DNA of 64,000 nucleotides from Candidatus Woesearchaeota archaeon (GTDB lineage: Archaea; Nanobdellota; Nanobdellia; Woesearchaeales; ARS49): assembly GCA_019322895.1 (NCBI GenBank), contig JAHWHZ010000003.1:124001-188000 (forward strand). Reading direction: 5' to 3'. A program made the translations under genes and the position numbers. Positions 48,566 to 61,400 of the stretch are shown here, in pieces. The notes below the pieces were generated by a model that was not told the DNA's origin, ran no database searches, and saw nothing but the letters and a program-made list of their open reading frames with translations. Positions within the stretch are counted from its first letter, which is position 1; each line of letters begins with the position of its first letter.

Positions 48566-48889
48566 ATGACGGGAGATCCTCTTTATGAATTTTTGAAAAC
48601 TGCATCAGCTGAACAGCTGGACTTGCTGGCAAATGTTGTAGAAGCGCTTGCAAGAGAGAGGCAATTATCTGAACAGATAACAAACATATCTGACAGAAAT
48701 GATATCTCTGCTGTCTGCCACCGGACTATTTCTGAAGACCCAACATTGATTCCATCTGCTTTAAAGCTGGAGCGTAAAGAAACAAGAGCTGAAATAAAAG
48801 CCTATTTGCAAACAGCAATAAAACAGTTTGGCAATGTGGATTTTATTAGAAGCTGCTATCGAGATTATGTTGGAGATTTGCCTGAATAA
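48566..48889 (+). CDS. small helical protein of unknown function
   Basis: A 107-residue helical protein (LYEFLKTASAEQLDLLANVVEAL, IKAYLQTAIKQFGNVDFIRSC). The ATG at 48566 comes right after the displaced M50 gene end; no TATA element is clear, so it may depend on upstream transcription. The family resembles ubiquinol-cytochrome chaperone-like or DUF3944-type helices only weakly; treated as unknown. Confidence 0.45.
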   Translation: MTGDPLYEFLKTASAEQLDLLANVVEALARERQLSEQITNISDRNDISAVCHRTISEDPTLIPSALKLERKETRAEIKAYLQTAIKQFGNVDFIRSCYRDYVGDLPE

Positions 48890-48958
48890 TTCTTTCACAA
48901 CATTTATATATATGTTATTTTCTATTCCCTAGTAACTCACTAGAGAAAGGTGGTTTAA

Positions 48959-49366
48959 ACGAAACTGTCAACAAAATCAGAGTATGCCTGCCTTGCACTG
49001 GTTGAACTGTCAAAACAATATAATAAAGGGCTTGTCAAGATAGAAGATATCTCAAAAAGACAGCATATACCGAGAAAATATCTTGAGCAGATACTTTTGA
49101 TACTTAAAAGAGCAGGATATCTTCGCAGTAAAAGGGGGGCAGAAGGGGGATACATGCTGGCAAAACCGCCAAAGAAGATTTCCCTTGCAGAAATTGTGAG
49201 ATTAATGGATGGCGCATTGGCTCCAGTAGAATCTGTGAGCAAATATTTCTATGACAAGACGCCCATATCAAAGAACAAGCAGCTGATAAAGACTTTCAAG
49301 GACATAAGAGATTTCATCGCAAACAAGATGGAGAAAACAACATTCGCAGATCTCATCAAAAAATAA
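48959..49366 (+). CDS. Rrf2-family transcriptional regulator with ACG start
   Basis: A 135-residue protein when read from ACG at 48959. The opening (M)KLSTKSEYACLALVELSK, IEDISKRQHIPRKYLEQIL, LRSKRGAEGGYMLAKPPKKI is the full Rrf2 winged-helix domain. The only in-frame ATG (49097) would delete most of the helix-turn-helix, and TAA precedes the ACG directly. AAAGGTGGT lies 5 bases before it. So either ACG initiates, or ATG was changed by one base. It lacks the Fe-S cysteines of IscR. It precedes a TauE-type exporter that it probably controls. Confidence 0.8.
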   Translation, partial: TKLSTKSEYACLALVELSKQYNKGLVKIEDISKRQHIPRKYLEQILLILKRAGYLRSKRGAEGGYMLAKPPKKISLAEIVRLMDGALAPVESVSKYFYDKTPISKNKQLIKTFKDIRDFIANKMEKTTFADLIKK

Positions 49367-49427
49367 TTTTTTTGTCATCATTTGTATAGTAAAACCATAG
49401 AGAAAGTATAAATTTAGAGGTGAAATA

Positions 49428-50294
49428 ATGGCAATATTTGAACTGGCGTTAGCTGCCGGCTTGTTAGTAACAATACTTGCATTTTTCGGGGAATTCATAG
49501 ATTCAACACTTGGGATGGGTTATGGAACAACATTAACGCCTGTTTTGATGATATTTGGTTTTGAGCCGCTGCAGATAGTGCCGACAGTGCTTCTTTCTGA
49601 ATTGATTACAGGATTATTGGCCGGGTTCACGCACCATTTTGTCGGCAATGTTGATTTCAGGCCAAGAACAATGAACCTGTCAAGGATATTTGCGGCTTTC
49701 AAAAAATATGGCATTAAAGAATCCTGGGAAAAAGGAGTGCCTCTTCCATTAAAAGTTGCACTTGTGCTGGCTTTATGCAGTATTGTGGGAACAGTTGCAG
49801 CGGTTTTCATAGCAATCAGTCTTCCGAAATTGTATCTGAAGCTTTACATAGGAATGCTGGTGCTTGTTATCGGCATTGTGATACTTGCAACCATGCATAA
49901 ACAGTATGGCTTTTCCTGGAAAAAGATAACTGCGCTTGGCACAATAGCTGCATTCAACAAGGGAATGAGCGGAGGCGGCTACGGTCCTGTAGTTACAGGG
50001 GGACAGTTATTGTCAGGAGTGAATGGCAAGAATGCAATAGGAATAACTTCTCTTGCAGAAGGATTGACTTGTGTTGTTGGCGTTATTGTCTTTGTCATCA
50101 CAGGAGCAGCAGCTGACTGGACTCTTGCGCCATACTTGATAATTGGAGCAGTGGCTTCAGTTCCCTTGTCTGCATTGTGCGTAAAAAAGATGAACATAAA
50201 TAATCTTAAAATAGTTATAGGAATAGCAACAGTTGCTCTGGGATTATTCACCTTAGGAAAAGTGCTTTGGCCCTTAATTCATTTTATTCTTTAA
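49428..50294 (+). CDS. TauE/SafE-family sulfite/organosulfur exporter
   Basis: A 288-residue protein with eight to nine membrane helices. The duplicated family motifs are FIDSTLGMGYGTTLTPVLMIFG (about 24-45) and FNKGMSGGGYGPVVTGGQLLSG (about 181-202). It moves sulfur-containing anions across the membrane. GAGGTG lies 7 bases before the ATG. The Rrf2-TauE pairing resembles sulfur-responsive modules in bacteria. Confidence 0.9.
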   Translation: MAIFELALAAGLLVTILAFFGEFIDSTLGMGYGTTLTPVLMIFGFEPLQIVPTVLLSELITGLLAGFTHHFVGNVDFRPRTMNLSRIFAAFKKYGIKESWEKGVPLPLKVALVLALCSIVGTVAAVFIAISLPKLYLKLYIGMLVLVIGIVILATMHKQYGFSWKKITALGTIAAFNKGMSGGGYGPVVTGGQLLSGVNGKNAIGITSLAEGLTCVVGVIVFVITGAAADWTLAPYLIIGAVASVPLSALCVKKMNINNLKIVIGIATVALGLFTLGKVLWPLIHFIL

Positions 50295-51338
50295 TTTTCC
50301 CTTGCTGTCTGCAAAATAAACTTTTCTGACAGGCCAGGCAATCTCTATCTTTTCTTTGTCATATCTTTTCTTCAGTGCTTTCATAAACTCGTGCTTCACA
50401 AGATATTTGTCAACATAGTTCTCAATCCTTAAAATCACAGAGAAATTTATGTTTGAATCAGCAAACTCGTTATAACGAATAAAAGGCTTGAAATCCTTTA
50501 CAGCTCCTTTTATTTTCTTCTGGATTTGTTTTGCGACATCAATCGTCACTTTCTCAACTTTCTCTAGATTAGATTCATAAGCTACGCCTACAGGAATCAC
50601 CAGGCCCATTTCCTGAATAGGCATTGAATTATTCACAAGAGTGCTTTCAGCAAGCTTTGCATTAGGCACAATAACAAAAGAATTTGACAGTGTTTTTATT
50701 CTTGTTGAGCGCCAGCCAATATCCTCAACATAACCAGAGAGGTCTGCATCAGTTAACTGGATAAAATCACCCACCTTGATTGGCTGGTCTGATATGATGT
50801 GCAGTCCTGCAAAAAAATTAGATAAGGTATTCTGCAAAGCAAGGCCCACTGCAAGGCCGCCCACACCCAATGCAGTTATCAAGGGAGTTATCTCTACATC
50901 AAAATAACTCAGAATGATTATAAATGCAAATAAGTAGACTATAACAATCACGACTTTGTTCAATAACTGCGGAGTCTTTTGATATCTTTTATGGACCTGA
51001 AGCCACTTGCTGATTAAAGCGCTTAACAGGCCTGCAACAAACCATGCGACAAGCAGGGAGATGACGACAAAAAATGTGCCATGCACCCAGACGGCGTATT
51101 TTGTCAGGTAAGAAAGGTATTTCAAGGAAAAATAGACGCCAAGAAATATTACAAACACTGCTATTGGCGCTGTTATTCTCCTTACCGCAATGTCATCTAA
51201 CTTGCTTTTTGTCTTTGCAGTAAGTTCAAGCAGGAATTTCTTCAATACAAAATGAATAAGATACGCAGCAATAAATGAGCCTAGAAGAATGCTGATTGCG
51301 CGGACATAAGGATCATACATCCATATTGGAAGTGCCAT
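50274..51338 (-). CDS. MscS-family mechanosensitive channel
   Basis: A 354-residue protein. Five hydrophobic N-terminal segments are followed by the pore helix and beta domain: ALGVGGLAVGLALQNTLSNFFAG, DQPIKVGDFIQL, EDIGWRSTRIKTLSNSFVIVPNAKLAES. A cytoplasmic alpha/beta tail (VGVAYESNLEKVEKV) completes the fold. It releases solutes on osmotic downshock. Its 3' end overlaps the convergent TauE-type gene by 21 bases. Confidence 0.9.
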   Translation of the reverse strand: MALPIWMYDPYVRAISILLGSFIAAYLIHFVLKKFLLELTAKTKSKLDDIAVRRITAPIAVFVIFLGVYFSLKYLSYLTKYAVWVHGTFFVVISLLVAWFVAGLLSALISKWLQVHKRYQKTPQLLNKVVIVIVYLFAFIIILSYFDVEITPLITALGVGGLAVGLALQNTLSNFFAGLHIISDQPIKVGDFIQLTDADLSGYVEDIGWRSTRIKTLSNSFVIVPNAKLAESTLVNNSMPIQEMGLVIPVGVAYESNLEKVEKVTIDVAKQIQKKIKGAVKDFKPFIRYNEFADSNINFSVILRIENYVDKYLVKHEFMKALKKRYDKEKIEIAWPVRKVYFADSKGKLKNKMN

Positions 51339-51415
51339 GCTTTCTTGCTTTACTAAGTAGTATAAAAATGTTGCGAATAGAAAAACATTTATACTGAAAC
51401 AAAAACATCAATAAA

Positions 51416-51643
51416 ATGAACAAGGCAAAACTAAATTATCTTGTTGACATTGGACTGGCAGTCTCTTTTTGTATTGTAGTCGTAACAGGCATATTGAAAC
51501 TTCCTGCATTAGGGAAAAGAACAAGAGAGTATATGCTTCTCCATGACTGGGCAGGCATTGCCTTGGCAGTTTTTGTCTTATTGCATCTGATTCTGCACTG
51601 GAACTGGATAGTATACATGACAAAAAGTTTTTTCAAGAAATAA
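51416..51643 (+). CDS. DUF4405-like small membrane protein
   Basis: A 75-residue protein with two hydrophobic helices and His in LHDWAGIALAVFVLLHLILHWNWI, the pattern of DUF4405 proteins related to cytochrome b-type helices. It may bind heme, but the partner is unknown. TATA element (CATTTATACTG, about 51391-51401). Confidence 0.7.
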   Translation: MNKAKLNYLVDIGLAVSFCIVVVTGILKLPALGKRTREYMLLHDWAGIALAVFVLLHLILHWNWIVYMTKSFFKK

Positions 51644-52025
51644 TCTGCAAAACTTCTTTTAGATTTTAATTAAAATAATTTAAAGTTCAAAACAACGAAT
51701 GTAGCAATAAATACAATTTATGTAACATTACTTTTTTTCTAGATTACAATTTATGTGAAAACAAAAAACTTTACATGTAAATTTTTCTGAAATCCTTTGT
51801 ACAACTTATGTAGGACAACAAAAATATATAAATACTCTCCATGTAATTGCTTTTTGTGAGGTTTGAGGGAATATTAAGAAATGTACCTACAATCTATAAC
51901 TTGGAATAAGCTGTTTTGCAGAAAAACAAAGTGCCACATACAGAGTACAATATTCCCTACATACAAAGTAAAAAGTACTACATAGAAAGTACAAGTACTA
52001 CATGCGAAGTATAGGGGTTTGAGTT
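51644..52025 (+). other. 382-base non-coding region before the tandem-HTH gene
   Basis: Very AT-rich. It holds scattered TTTACATGTAAA-like and TACAATTTATGT/TACAACTTATGT elements (51700-51810), a TATA element (AAAATATATAAATAC, about 51822-51836) and the four iteron-like repeats listed separately. No open frame of note. Confidence 0.6.
51934..52011 (+). repeat. four iteron-like direct repeats (CTACATnnAAAGTA)
   Basis: CCACATACAGAGTA (51934-51947), CTACATACAAAGTA (51957-51970), CTACATAGAAAGTA (51978-51991) and CTACATGCGAAGTA (51998-52011) recur every 20-23 bases, about two helical turns, on one face of the DNA. They end 15 bases before the start of the tandem-HTH gene, fitting an operator array bound by that protein. 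A replication-iteron role is possible but less supported. Confidence 0.75.
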
Positions 52026-52445
52026 TTGGAAAAGAGGGATGGTCAAAAAAAGAGAGATTTAGCTAGTTCTATCCAGGTTCCAGTAGAGATATTCAGCATC
52101 GAACTAAGCCCTGCAGAAGCAGTAGTCAAATACCTCAAGGATTATGAAAAGCTAACTTACAGCCAGATAGGCAAGGTGCTCAACAGGGACCAGAGAGGAA
52201 TCTGGGGAGCATACCGCAGAGCATTGCAAAAACAAGTCAGCAGCTTCCAAGTAAGCCCGTCACAACTTCTCATTCCAGTCAAGATCTTTCAGGACAGGAC
52301 ATATCCAATTCTCGAAAAACTTGTCCTGTATCTCAAAGAAAAACAAAACATTCCAGTTGCGCAGATAGCAGAAATGCTTGACAAGAGCAAAAGCACAATC
52401 TGGACAGTATATAACAGAGCAAGGAGGAAGAGCAATGAAGAATAA
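52026..52445 (+). CDS. tandem helix-turn-helix regulator
   Basis: A 139-residue protein made of two homologous ~55-residue units: IQVPVEIFSIELSPAEAVV, YSQIGKVLNRDQRGIWGAYRRA (about 17-68) and LLIPVKIFQDRTYPILEKL, VAQIAEMLDKSKSTIWTVYNRA (about 81-134). Each has a sigma-region-4-like helix-turn-helix. TTG start preceded by GGGGTTTGAG. It overlaps the giant surface gene by 11 bases, so it probably regulates that gene and itself through the iterons. Confidence 0.75.
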   Translation: MEKRDGQKKRDLASSIQVPVEIFSIELSPAEAVVKYLKDYEKLTYSQIGKVLNRDQRGIWGAYRRALQKQVSSFQVSPSQLLIPVKIFQDRTYPILEKLVLYLKEKQNIPVAQIAEMLDKSKSTIWTVYNRARRKSNEE

Positions 52446-55400
52446 GCTAGCCATACTGCTGATCATTGTGCTTCTGACTAGCTTTGCTGCTGCGTTTGAG
52501 ATGAACCTCTCAGGACTGCAGGACCAGCCAGCACAATCTCCTGCGCAAAATATCACACCAGACCAATCACCAAGCGGATTTGACTTCACAGATCTGCTTG
52601 CAGACAATTCAACAATTGACAGTTCTGCATCACCAGGACAAAATGAATCAAAGCCAGAAAAAGGGCTGGTTCTGTTAGAGCCACTTGCAAACAAACAAGA
52701 ACAAGAAACCCTCAAACCTCAAGAAGACTTGTTCTCTAACCTTGCATCACAGCTTGAAGACTCAAGCCCGGAAAACAAAACCGAGCAAAGCACAGAGCCG
52801 GTCCTTGAAGGCCTTGAAGATGAAGAGCCCGCAGGAGATATTGAATCAATGCTTGCAGGCAGACTGCAGGACAGCAAGAAACCAGAGAAAATAAAAACAA
52901 AACCAAGAAGAAAATCACCAGGCGAGCCAGTAAGAAGAGGAGCAAAGATAGTTGTGCCAGAACCAAAAGCATACAAGCCAAGACAGGGAATGAAGCTTGA
53001 AATCAAGGAAAAAATAGAGAGAACGCAGGCAAAACATTACGCTGGAGAGACAGAAGCATTTGACTACACAATCAAGCAAAGAGAAAACAAGCATGACCTT
53101 GAAATAAAAGACAAGATTGCAAAAATAAAAGACAAGCGCGTAGAAGCAAGAATAACAGGCATAAAAGAATTAAAAGACATAAAAATATTCTCAGACAGAA
53201 TACCTGAAGAAAAAATAGAACTGCAGAGAGACAGACTAGTTGCAAGGCATGTGCATGCAGAAATCAGGACACCTGTATTCGCAGTTAATGAAAGCCTTGA
53301 ATTTGAAAACGCAACAATAACACTGCCTGTTGCAGGACCTGTTGATACAATACTGCACTGCCCTGACTTTAATCAAGAGAACGGAACATGCCCAAGCTGG
53401 CACAACACAACAACACCATTCAAGCAGGAAAATGGAACAGTTACATTCAGCGTGGAAAAATTCTCAGCATGGTGTGCTGCACAGGTCACAATACTAAACG
53501 TGCACAGCTCTCCAACAATCAACGGCAACTGGACAGTCAGGTTCACCACAAAAGGAACAGCAAACCTCACAATAACCGCAGTTCAGGGAACATTGTTTGG
53601 AAGAGACCTTAAATTCCTCACACTAAAATGCGGAAATACCGTGCTAAATGCAACATACGCAAACAACAAGATAACCTACCCTAATTACGCCTGCCAACAC
53701 CAAACAAGCTATGAAATATCACAAGTAAAAACACCAGGAGAGCACGTGCTAAGGTTTGACTTTGGAGGAGCCACTGACCACGCATACAACTTGGTAAACC
53801 TTGACCCGCCAAGCGTCTTGATAGACATCAACATCTCAGGAAAAGCATACGGCCACTATCTGCTGTGGAAGACAAACGCAACAGGCACTTATGATGAATT
53901 CGGAGGGCCAGTAATCCTGGACGACAGGCTGTTCATAACATCAAAAGAAGGATGGCCAACACCAGGACCAGGACAATACGGACACACATGGATTGCATGC
54001 CTGAACCACACAACAGGAGCATTCATATGGAACCATACCTACGGAAACAGTGACGCCACACCAGCAGTAAAAGGCGAGAGAGTCTATCATTTGACATACA
54101 ACGGATTCAGCACAGCATTCATCTACAACGCAACAACAGGAGCGCAGATATGCAATTACACATTTGAAGGAACAGCAACATACGACGGAGCAGCAAATTC
54201 TCCGCTGGTAGCAGACGGAAGATTCTACTTTTCAGAACTGTATGGAACAAACTCAAAAGCATGGGCTCTCAATGCAACAGACTGCACGCCGATTTGGAAC
54301 GTGACAATTTCCAATAACTGGTGCACGCCAGGCTCATCACTGTCCTACTATGACGACAAAGTGTACATACCAAACTATAACAACAGAAGAGTATATGTCA
54401 AAAACGCAACAACAGGAGCAGCCTTGTTTGACACAGGAGCACTGCAAAATATCTGGGACAGCTCGCCAGTGATTGCAGATGACAAAGAAGTGTTCTACAT
54501 AGGAACCACTGGCAGCAGATTATACTCAAGAAATCTTTCAACAGGCGCAGCTAAATGGTACAAGTCTGTCATAGGAGCAGTTTACAGGTCACCAGCGTAT
54601 TACGATGACCTGCTGTTCTTTGGAATGAGCAATGCAAACCAGCACAGGTTCTATATAAAGAACGCGACAACAGGCAATGACATTTACACATACGATGTTG
54701 CAGTGGGAGGAAGCGGAAGCAATTACGGATCTACTGCAATAGTAAAAGACCAGAACAACAATGAATTAGGATTCATACTCACGACAAATAATCTGGACAG
54801 CGTATACTTGTTCAACCTCTCAAGTGGAACACCGCTGTGGAACTATCAGCTCGGCGCAGGAACATACAGCGCGCCGGCAGTAGCAGATGGAATACTCTCA
54901 TTCACAGCAGATGACTGGTATGTCTACGCATTTGATATAGGAGCAGGAGGAGGAAATTGGACAACACTCAAGTATGACGAGAAAAGAACAGGATACTGCT
55001 CTGACTGCCTTACAGACTGGCAGTATGTAAAAGTAAACTGCACGACAGCGCTTGGAAACACCAGCTGTACTGTTGCAAGCACATATGACAGGAACATAAC
55101 AAACGTGACGCTTGACAATGACTTTAACGCAGACTGGTATAATTCCACAGGAGGACTTTTGAAATCCAACTCAAGCTGGTACAAAATACAAGACATGCAA
55201 AACAAGTCATCAATGATGGTATTCTTCCAGGATGTGCAGCCGCCAGCGCCGTTTGACCTTGTATCACCAGCAGATGGAACATACTCATCAGACAGGACGC
55301 CGCTGCTTGACTGGCAGGATACTGTTGAAGCAAACTTTGCGAACTATACTGTGCAGGTTTCAGACGTATCTAACTTTGCGCACACCAATTATACTTATGT

Positions 55401-58400
55401 AAGAGCAGGCTCTGTCACTAACTCTTCATATCAGGTTACAGTGGCCTGGCCTGACCAGACAAAATGGTACTGGAGAGTTATTGCTTATGATGTAAACGGG
55501 CTAAGCACCACTTCAACAAGTACATTTGTTTACTTTACAGATACAATACCACCAAATGCAACATTAAACAAGCCGGCACCAAACTACGTGAATGACTCAC
55601 TGCCGCCAATAAACGTCACATTCAACTGCTCTGCAACAGATGCAATGAATCTCTCAAATATCTCGCTGTACATAACAAACTCAAGCAACCAGGCATTCAG
55701 CAGAAACCAGACAACAACAGTGTCAGGAACAAGCGCGTCAGCACAGTGGACACTGGAACTAAAAGCAGGAAATTACACCTGGAACTGCCTTGCAAAAGAC
55801 AAGGCAGGCAACCAGGACTGGGGAGACCAGAACAGGAGTGTAATAATCAATGAAGTGTATAACACATCATTCTATGGAGTGAAACTTAATGAATCAGCCT
55901 TCAGCTTCTCAAGCGCCACATATGTAAAAGGAATAGAGGCAAGCTTCAACACCTCTCAACAAAACCTCAACCTTGAATTCATGTCATCAATGAATGTCTA
56001 CAAGCAGTCCGGCATTGGAACAAGCGAGATATGGGTCAACCTCACTGTTGACGGCAAGCAAGTGCTTGAAGAAAAATTAAGAACAGTCACAGGATTCTTT
56101 GGAATAATAACAGATGAAGGCTCAACAGGAACAAGGCCGGTAATGTTCAATGTAAGCAACGGAGAACACAACCTGACACTATACTTCAGGAGAACAGGAT
56201 TCGGAGCAATAAACGTAAATGACATAGACCTAAACCTCGGCAAGTTCAAGACAACACAAAACAAGAATGTATCAGGACAACTTACTGATATGAGTGCGAG
56301 ATTTGCAAACGCAGCACTCACAGAAGTATACCGCGTGCAAATAAACAAGACAGCAGTATCACCATCATACATAGGAAGCAAATTCACATTAAATGCAAGC
56401 GCAGCAACAACAGTTGCGTGCAGGTTCTTCTGCCCGTCAGTAAACGCGTCATCACCATTCTTTGTGAGATACCTCTCAGGAGCAGCAGACGTGGGAAGCG
56501 TTGGACTGAATGCAATCAAGACCTGCGAGAGCGGAACACACAACCTCACACTAGAGTGCCTGTCATCCACGGGAGCCACAGTTGACATCACAGGAACCAT
56601 AATAGACTTTGAGCTAAGAGACAACAGCCACAACTTCGTGAATAACTTTGAAGCAATGAACAACCAGACAAACTACACCTTAAACAAATCATACAATGCA
56701 GGAACGCACACCTTAGTAAACGGCAGTCTTGCAATGCAAAACGGAACATCTGTGTTCTTGTCAGCCACAGCATCATTCAAGTCAACAACAGGCGCGCAGA
56801 CACCGACAATATTCATCAATTCAACAACAGTGCCTGCAGCCAGCTGCTACACAAAGAAAGAAAGATACCTCAGCAACAACAATGACATAGGAAACGTGTT
56901 CATCTACTACATATGCAGCGGACTGACACCAGGAAACAACTACAACTTCAGCCTCTGGCTAACAGTGCCTGCAGGAGAAACAGTAGAGGTCTATGATGAA
57001 GGCCTGAGCGGATTTGAGGTCACGCCATTTGATATCACCACAAAAAACATACCACCATTAGTGGCCATACTGCATCCAGATGAAGGAGACAACATAACAG
57101 GCATGCTTAACATCAACTGGACAACAACAGACGAGCAGGGAGACAAATACCTCACAAACATAACAATAAGCAGCGGAGCAAGCACCACAGTAATCGCGTC
57201 TAATCTTCCATACACAGCATCTAACTACACATGGGACTCAAGCAGTGTTGCAGACGGCTACTGGAACCTCACAGTTCAGAGCTGCGAAAATGAGACCGCA
57301 GACTTATACTGCGGACAAAGCACAGAACTCATATTCATAGACAACACAGGACCGACAATAACCCTGAACCATCCTGCAGATAATTATGTAACAAACATAA
57401 CAACAATCAACTTCAACTGGACAGCATCAGAACAAAGACTGCTGCCAATACACTGCAACCTGACAATAGACGGAGCAGTGAACCAGTCAAACATATCAAC
57501 AAACAACGGCACGCCGACAAACTACACAGTATCAGGCTTTGCAGAAGGGGACCACAACTGGTCAATAACCTGCTGGGATGCAAACAACAACATACAAACA
57601 TCAGAGACAAGAGCCTTCATAATAGACACGCGCCCCCCATCAATATACTTCCTGAACAACACTCCTGCAAGCGGAACAGCACAGAATGAGACCTGTGTAA
57701 CAATAAACATATCAGTATCAGACCCTACACTTGATACGACAATCCTGAATTGGAACGGCTCAACAAGATACTTATTGTTCGGAAAATTCAGGAGAGAAAT
57801 CACGATAGACAACACGCAGAACAATGAAACACTCACAGACTACCAGATGCTGTTAACAGTGCCAAAATACCCAGAATTCTGCCAAGCATGCACTGGCGTG
57901 AAATTCACAAACCACAACCAGACAAAAGTGCTGAACCACTGCGTACTTGAAGTAGCAGATCCTTTGACAGTATGGGTAAAAGTGGACAAGATACCTGCAA
58001 ACAGCAACACAACAATATGGATGCATTATTCTGGAGAGGAATACGAGTCATGCACAAGCGACTGCACGCAGACATTCTCCTATGACGAGCTTGTAACAAA
58101 CAAGTATGTCGTGAGCGCAGTAAACGCGCAGTCAGACCTAATAGCGCAGGCAGGACTTCCAAACACAACAATAAAAAATGATGATTCTGGAGAGAACGTG
58201 ACGCTAAACATGGGACAGATACATGTATTCAATGCAACAACATTAAATGCAACAACAGGATTCAGCAGCAACAAGCCATTCTGCGCCTCATTCAATGCAT
58301 CACAGGCAACAGACACCCTGGCCCCAGTGTCATTCTCAGGCAAGAGGTTCTCATACCACTTCACAAGAGACAACCCAAGAATAGACTTCATGTCAATCTA

Positions 58401-61400
58401 CGGCAGCGGCCTAGTGAATATCTCACTCTACACAGCAGCAGGAGCACTTGTTTCAAAAACAAATGCCAGCATAGTGAAAGACATGAATTACTCATATGAC
58501 TTTACCACAGCAAGAACAGCAATAATAGAATCAGACATACCAGTAATGGTCACATATGTCGCAAACAGGTCAGGCAGCTGGGCAGACAGCATGGTGATGC
58601 AGCCAGTATCAACAGAGATATTCGGCGTGGTCTCAAACAACTTCTACGTATCTGCAATAGAGAACGGAACAAACTGTACAGCATACTACAGCGACAACAC
58701 AACAGAGTCGCACAATTTCATAAGAGGAGAAAGATTCAACTTCAACAACGGAGCACAGACACAAGGGCAAGGAACAGTCGTAAGAGTCCTGTGCAACAAG
58801 CCAGTCGGCGGACACCAGCAGGCAGACGGAGACGGAGTAGAACTAACAGCAGGATGGTCAAGAGACTCACTCGGCAACTGCATGGGAACACCGCTCGCGG
58901 CACAGTATGTAGTAGCAGTGTGTCCTGTGCCAGGAACAATAATCTATCAATACAATTCAACAGGAAGCCTCATGGGTTCTGCATCCTGCACATCAACAAA
59001 AAACAGCAGTTTCCCAGGAAAATACAGGTTCACAAACATACCAGCAGGAACAACATTCTACACAAATCCGGGAAGAATAATTTATGGAATGTATGAGACA
59101 GCCTCATCAAATGACGAAGAAAATATGTGCGGACTGGTGCAATCAAGAAAATTCACATACCCAGAACCTACTTACTCAATAGGAAATTCCACAGTCAACA
59201 CCACATACATAACAATATGCAACCTATCAGAAGGAATATATTATTACAATGCAACAGCAAATGACACACTCGGACAGCAAAACAGCACAGAGACAAGAAA
59301 CATCACAATAGACTTCACCAAACCAGGAGTGCAGTTCGTGCCGCCAACAACAACCGCAGGAAACCATTCACAAACATGGATATTTGCAAACGTGACAGCA
59401 ACAGACAATCTCGCAGGAATAGACACAATAACAATCTACCTATACAACGGAACAGAAGCATTGATTAATACAACAAGCAACAGCACATCACCACTAACAA
59501 TAAACTTCACAGGACTTGCAGACGGAACATACTACATCAATGCAACAGCAAACGACACAGCAGGAAACAAGAACAATACAGAAACAAGAAAGATATACCT
59601 TGACAACACACCTCCATACTGGAGCAACAACCAGACAAGCATAGTTGCAACATACTCGCCGACAACACAATCATACTTCAACATAACATGGGCAGACAAC
59701 ACAGCAGTGGACACAGTATACCTTGAGTCAAACTTCTCAGGAACACCATACAATTACAGCATGAACCTCATCAGCGGAACAGCACAAAACGGAATATACA
59801 ACTTCTCAAGAATACTGCCAGCAGGCTCGTTCTACTGGAAATCACACGCAAATGACACCCTAAACAACTGGAACCACACAATAGTGTGGAACTTTGTAAT
59901 TAACAAGGCAAGCTCTGCAGTCAACCTGACACTAAACAACTCCAAGTCAAACATAACAATCAAGCAGGGCAAACTGCAGGTAGACTGCGCGCTGATAACA
60001 CCTGCATCAGGAACAATACTGTTATACAGAAATGGAACGCTTGTTGAAAACACCTCCGCGCCAATAAGCACACAGGTAAGCTTTGACGACGTGGGCTTTA
60101 TCAATGTAACATGCGTCTACCCTGCAACACAAAACTACTCTGCATCATCAGACACGCTCTGGGTAAACGTAACGCCGGCAATAGACGTCACAATACTTGA
60201 GCCAGACAATAACACAAACTATAACACCACAAATCTCACGCTGCTTGCAGAAGCCACAAACAATAACAGATTGCCGTCAGACATCTGGTACTCACTAAAC
60301 GGAGGAGCAAACACATCAATAATAAACAACAGGACAGGACATGAATGGATAACATTCGGAAAGACACACAACAGGACAGGAAAGACAACATCATACGTGC
60401 CAGGAGCAGGAGAAAACGTCACGTTCTGGAAAGCAAACGCAACAGGAACATATGACGAGTTTGCATCACCAATAGTATACAATGGAATCGTTTACTCCAA
60501 CGGAAGAAAGAACGGACAGCCAGGATGGGAAAAGACATTCGCGCTAAATTCAACAACAGGAGCATACATCTGGAACTTCACAATCGGAGGAGACGGAGCA
60601 GACGGAGCACCAACATACGACCCAGAAACAGGACTGCTCTACATTGCATCACTCGCAAACAGCAAGCTATGGTGCCTCAACTCAACAAACGGAGCACACG
60701 TCTGGAACTACACACTTGCAGGAGGAAACGCAGCATCAACACCAGCAATAGGACAAGGACTTGTATACATCTATGATACATTCAACGGACACAAACTATA
60801 CGCAGTGAACAAGACAACAGGAAAATCAGTCTGGAACTACACACTGCCGCCAGCAGGACAGATGCCAAGCTCACCAACATACTGGAAAGGACACGTGTTT
60901 GCCTGCGAATACCTCAATGTAGCAGGAGCAGGACCAGAACTATACGCAGTCAATGCAACAACAGGAACACAAATATGGAACTCAACAACCTTGGGAGGAA
61001 GAGGATGCTGGGACACATCACCCGTAATAAAAGACGAAGTGCTTTACATAGGAGACGCAAGCAGAGGATTCAACGCACTGCACGCAAGAAACGGAACACA
61101 AATCTGGAGAAAAGACTTTGGCGGAGGATTCATACTCTCAACACTCGGAGTGGCAAACGGAAGAACATATGGAGGACCAAGCTCAGCACCATACCAACTC
61201 TATGCTTTGAATACAACAAACGGAAACTCATTATGGAACTTCACAAGCCCAACTAACCAGATATACTCACTGCCAGCAACAGCAGACAACACAGTAGTGT
61301 TCGGCTCAAGAGACGGATATGTCTATGCAGTCAATGCAACATCAGGAGCGCAAATCTGGAGATACACCACAACAGCAGGAGACGGACCGTATTCTTCTGC

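Noticed and set aside
51934..52011. Possible CRISPR array
   Set aside because: Repeats are only 14 bases with 6-9-base gaps and vary between copies; there are no spacers of useful length and no cas genes.
55998..56663. Long minus-strand open frame (221 codons) inside the giant gene region
   Set aside because: It is the antisense shadow of the Thr/Asn-rich coding strand; it has no promoter, ribosome site or family features, and the plus-strand frame is continuous.
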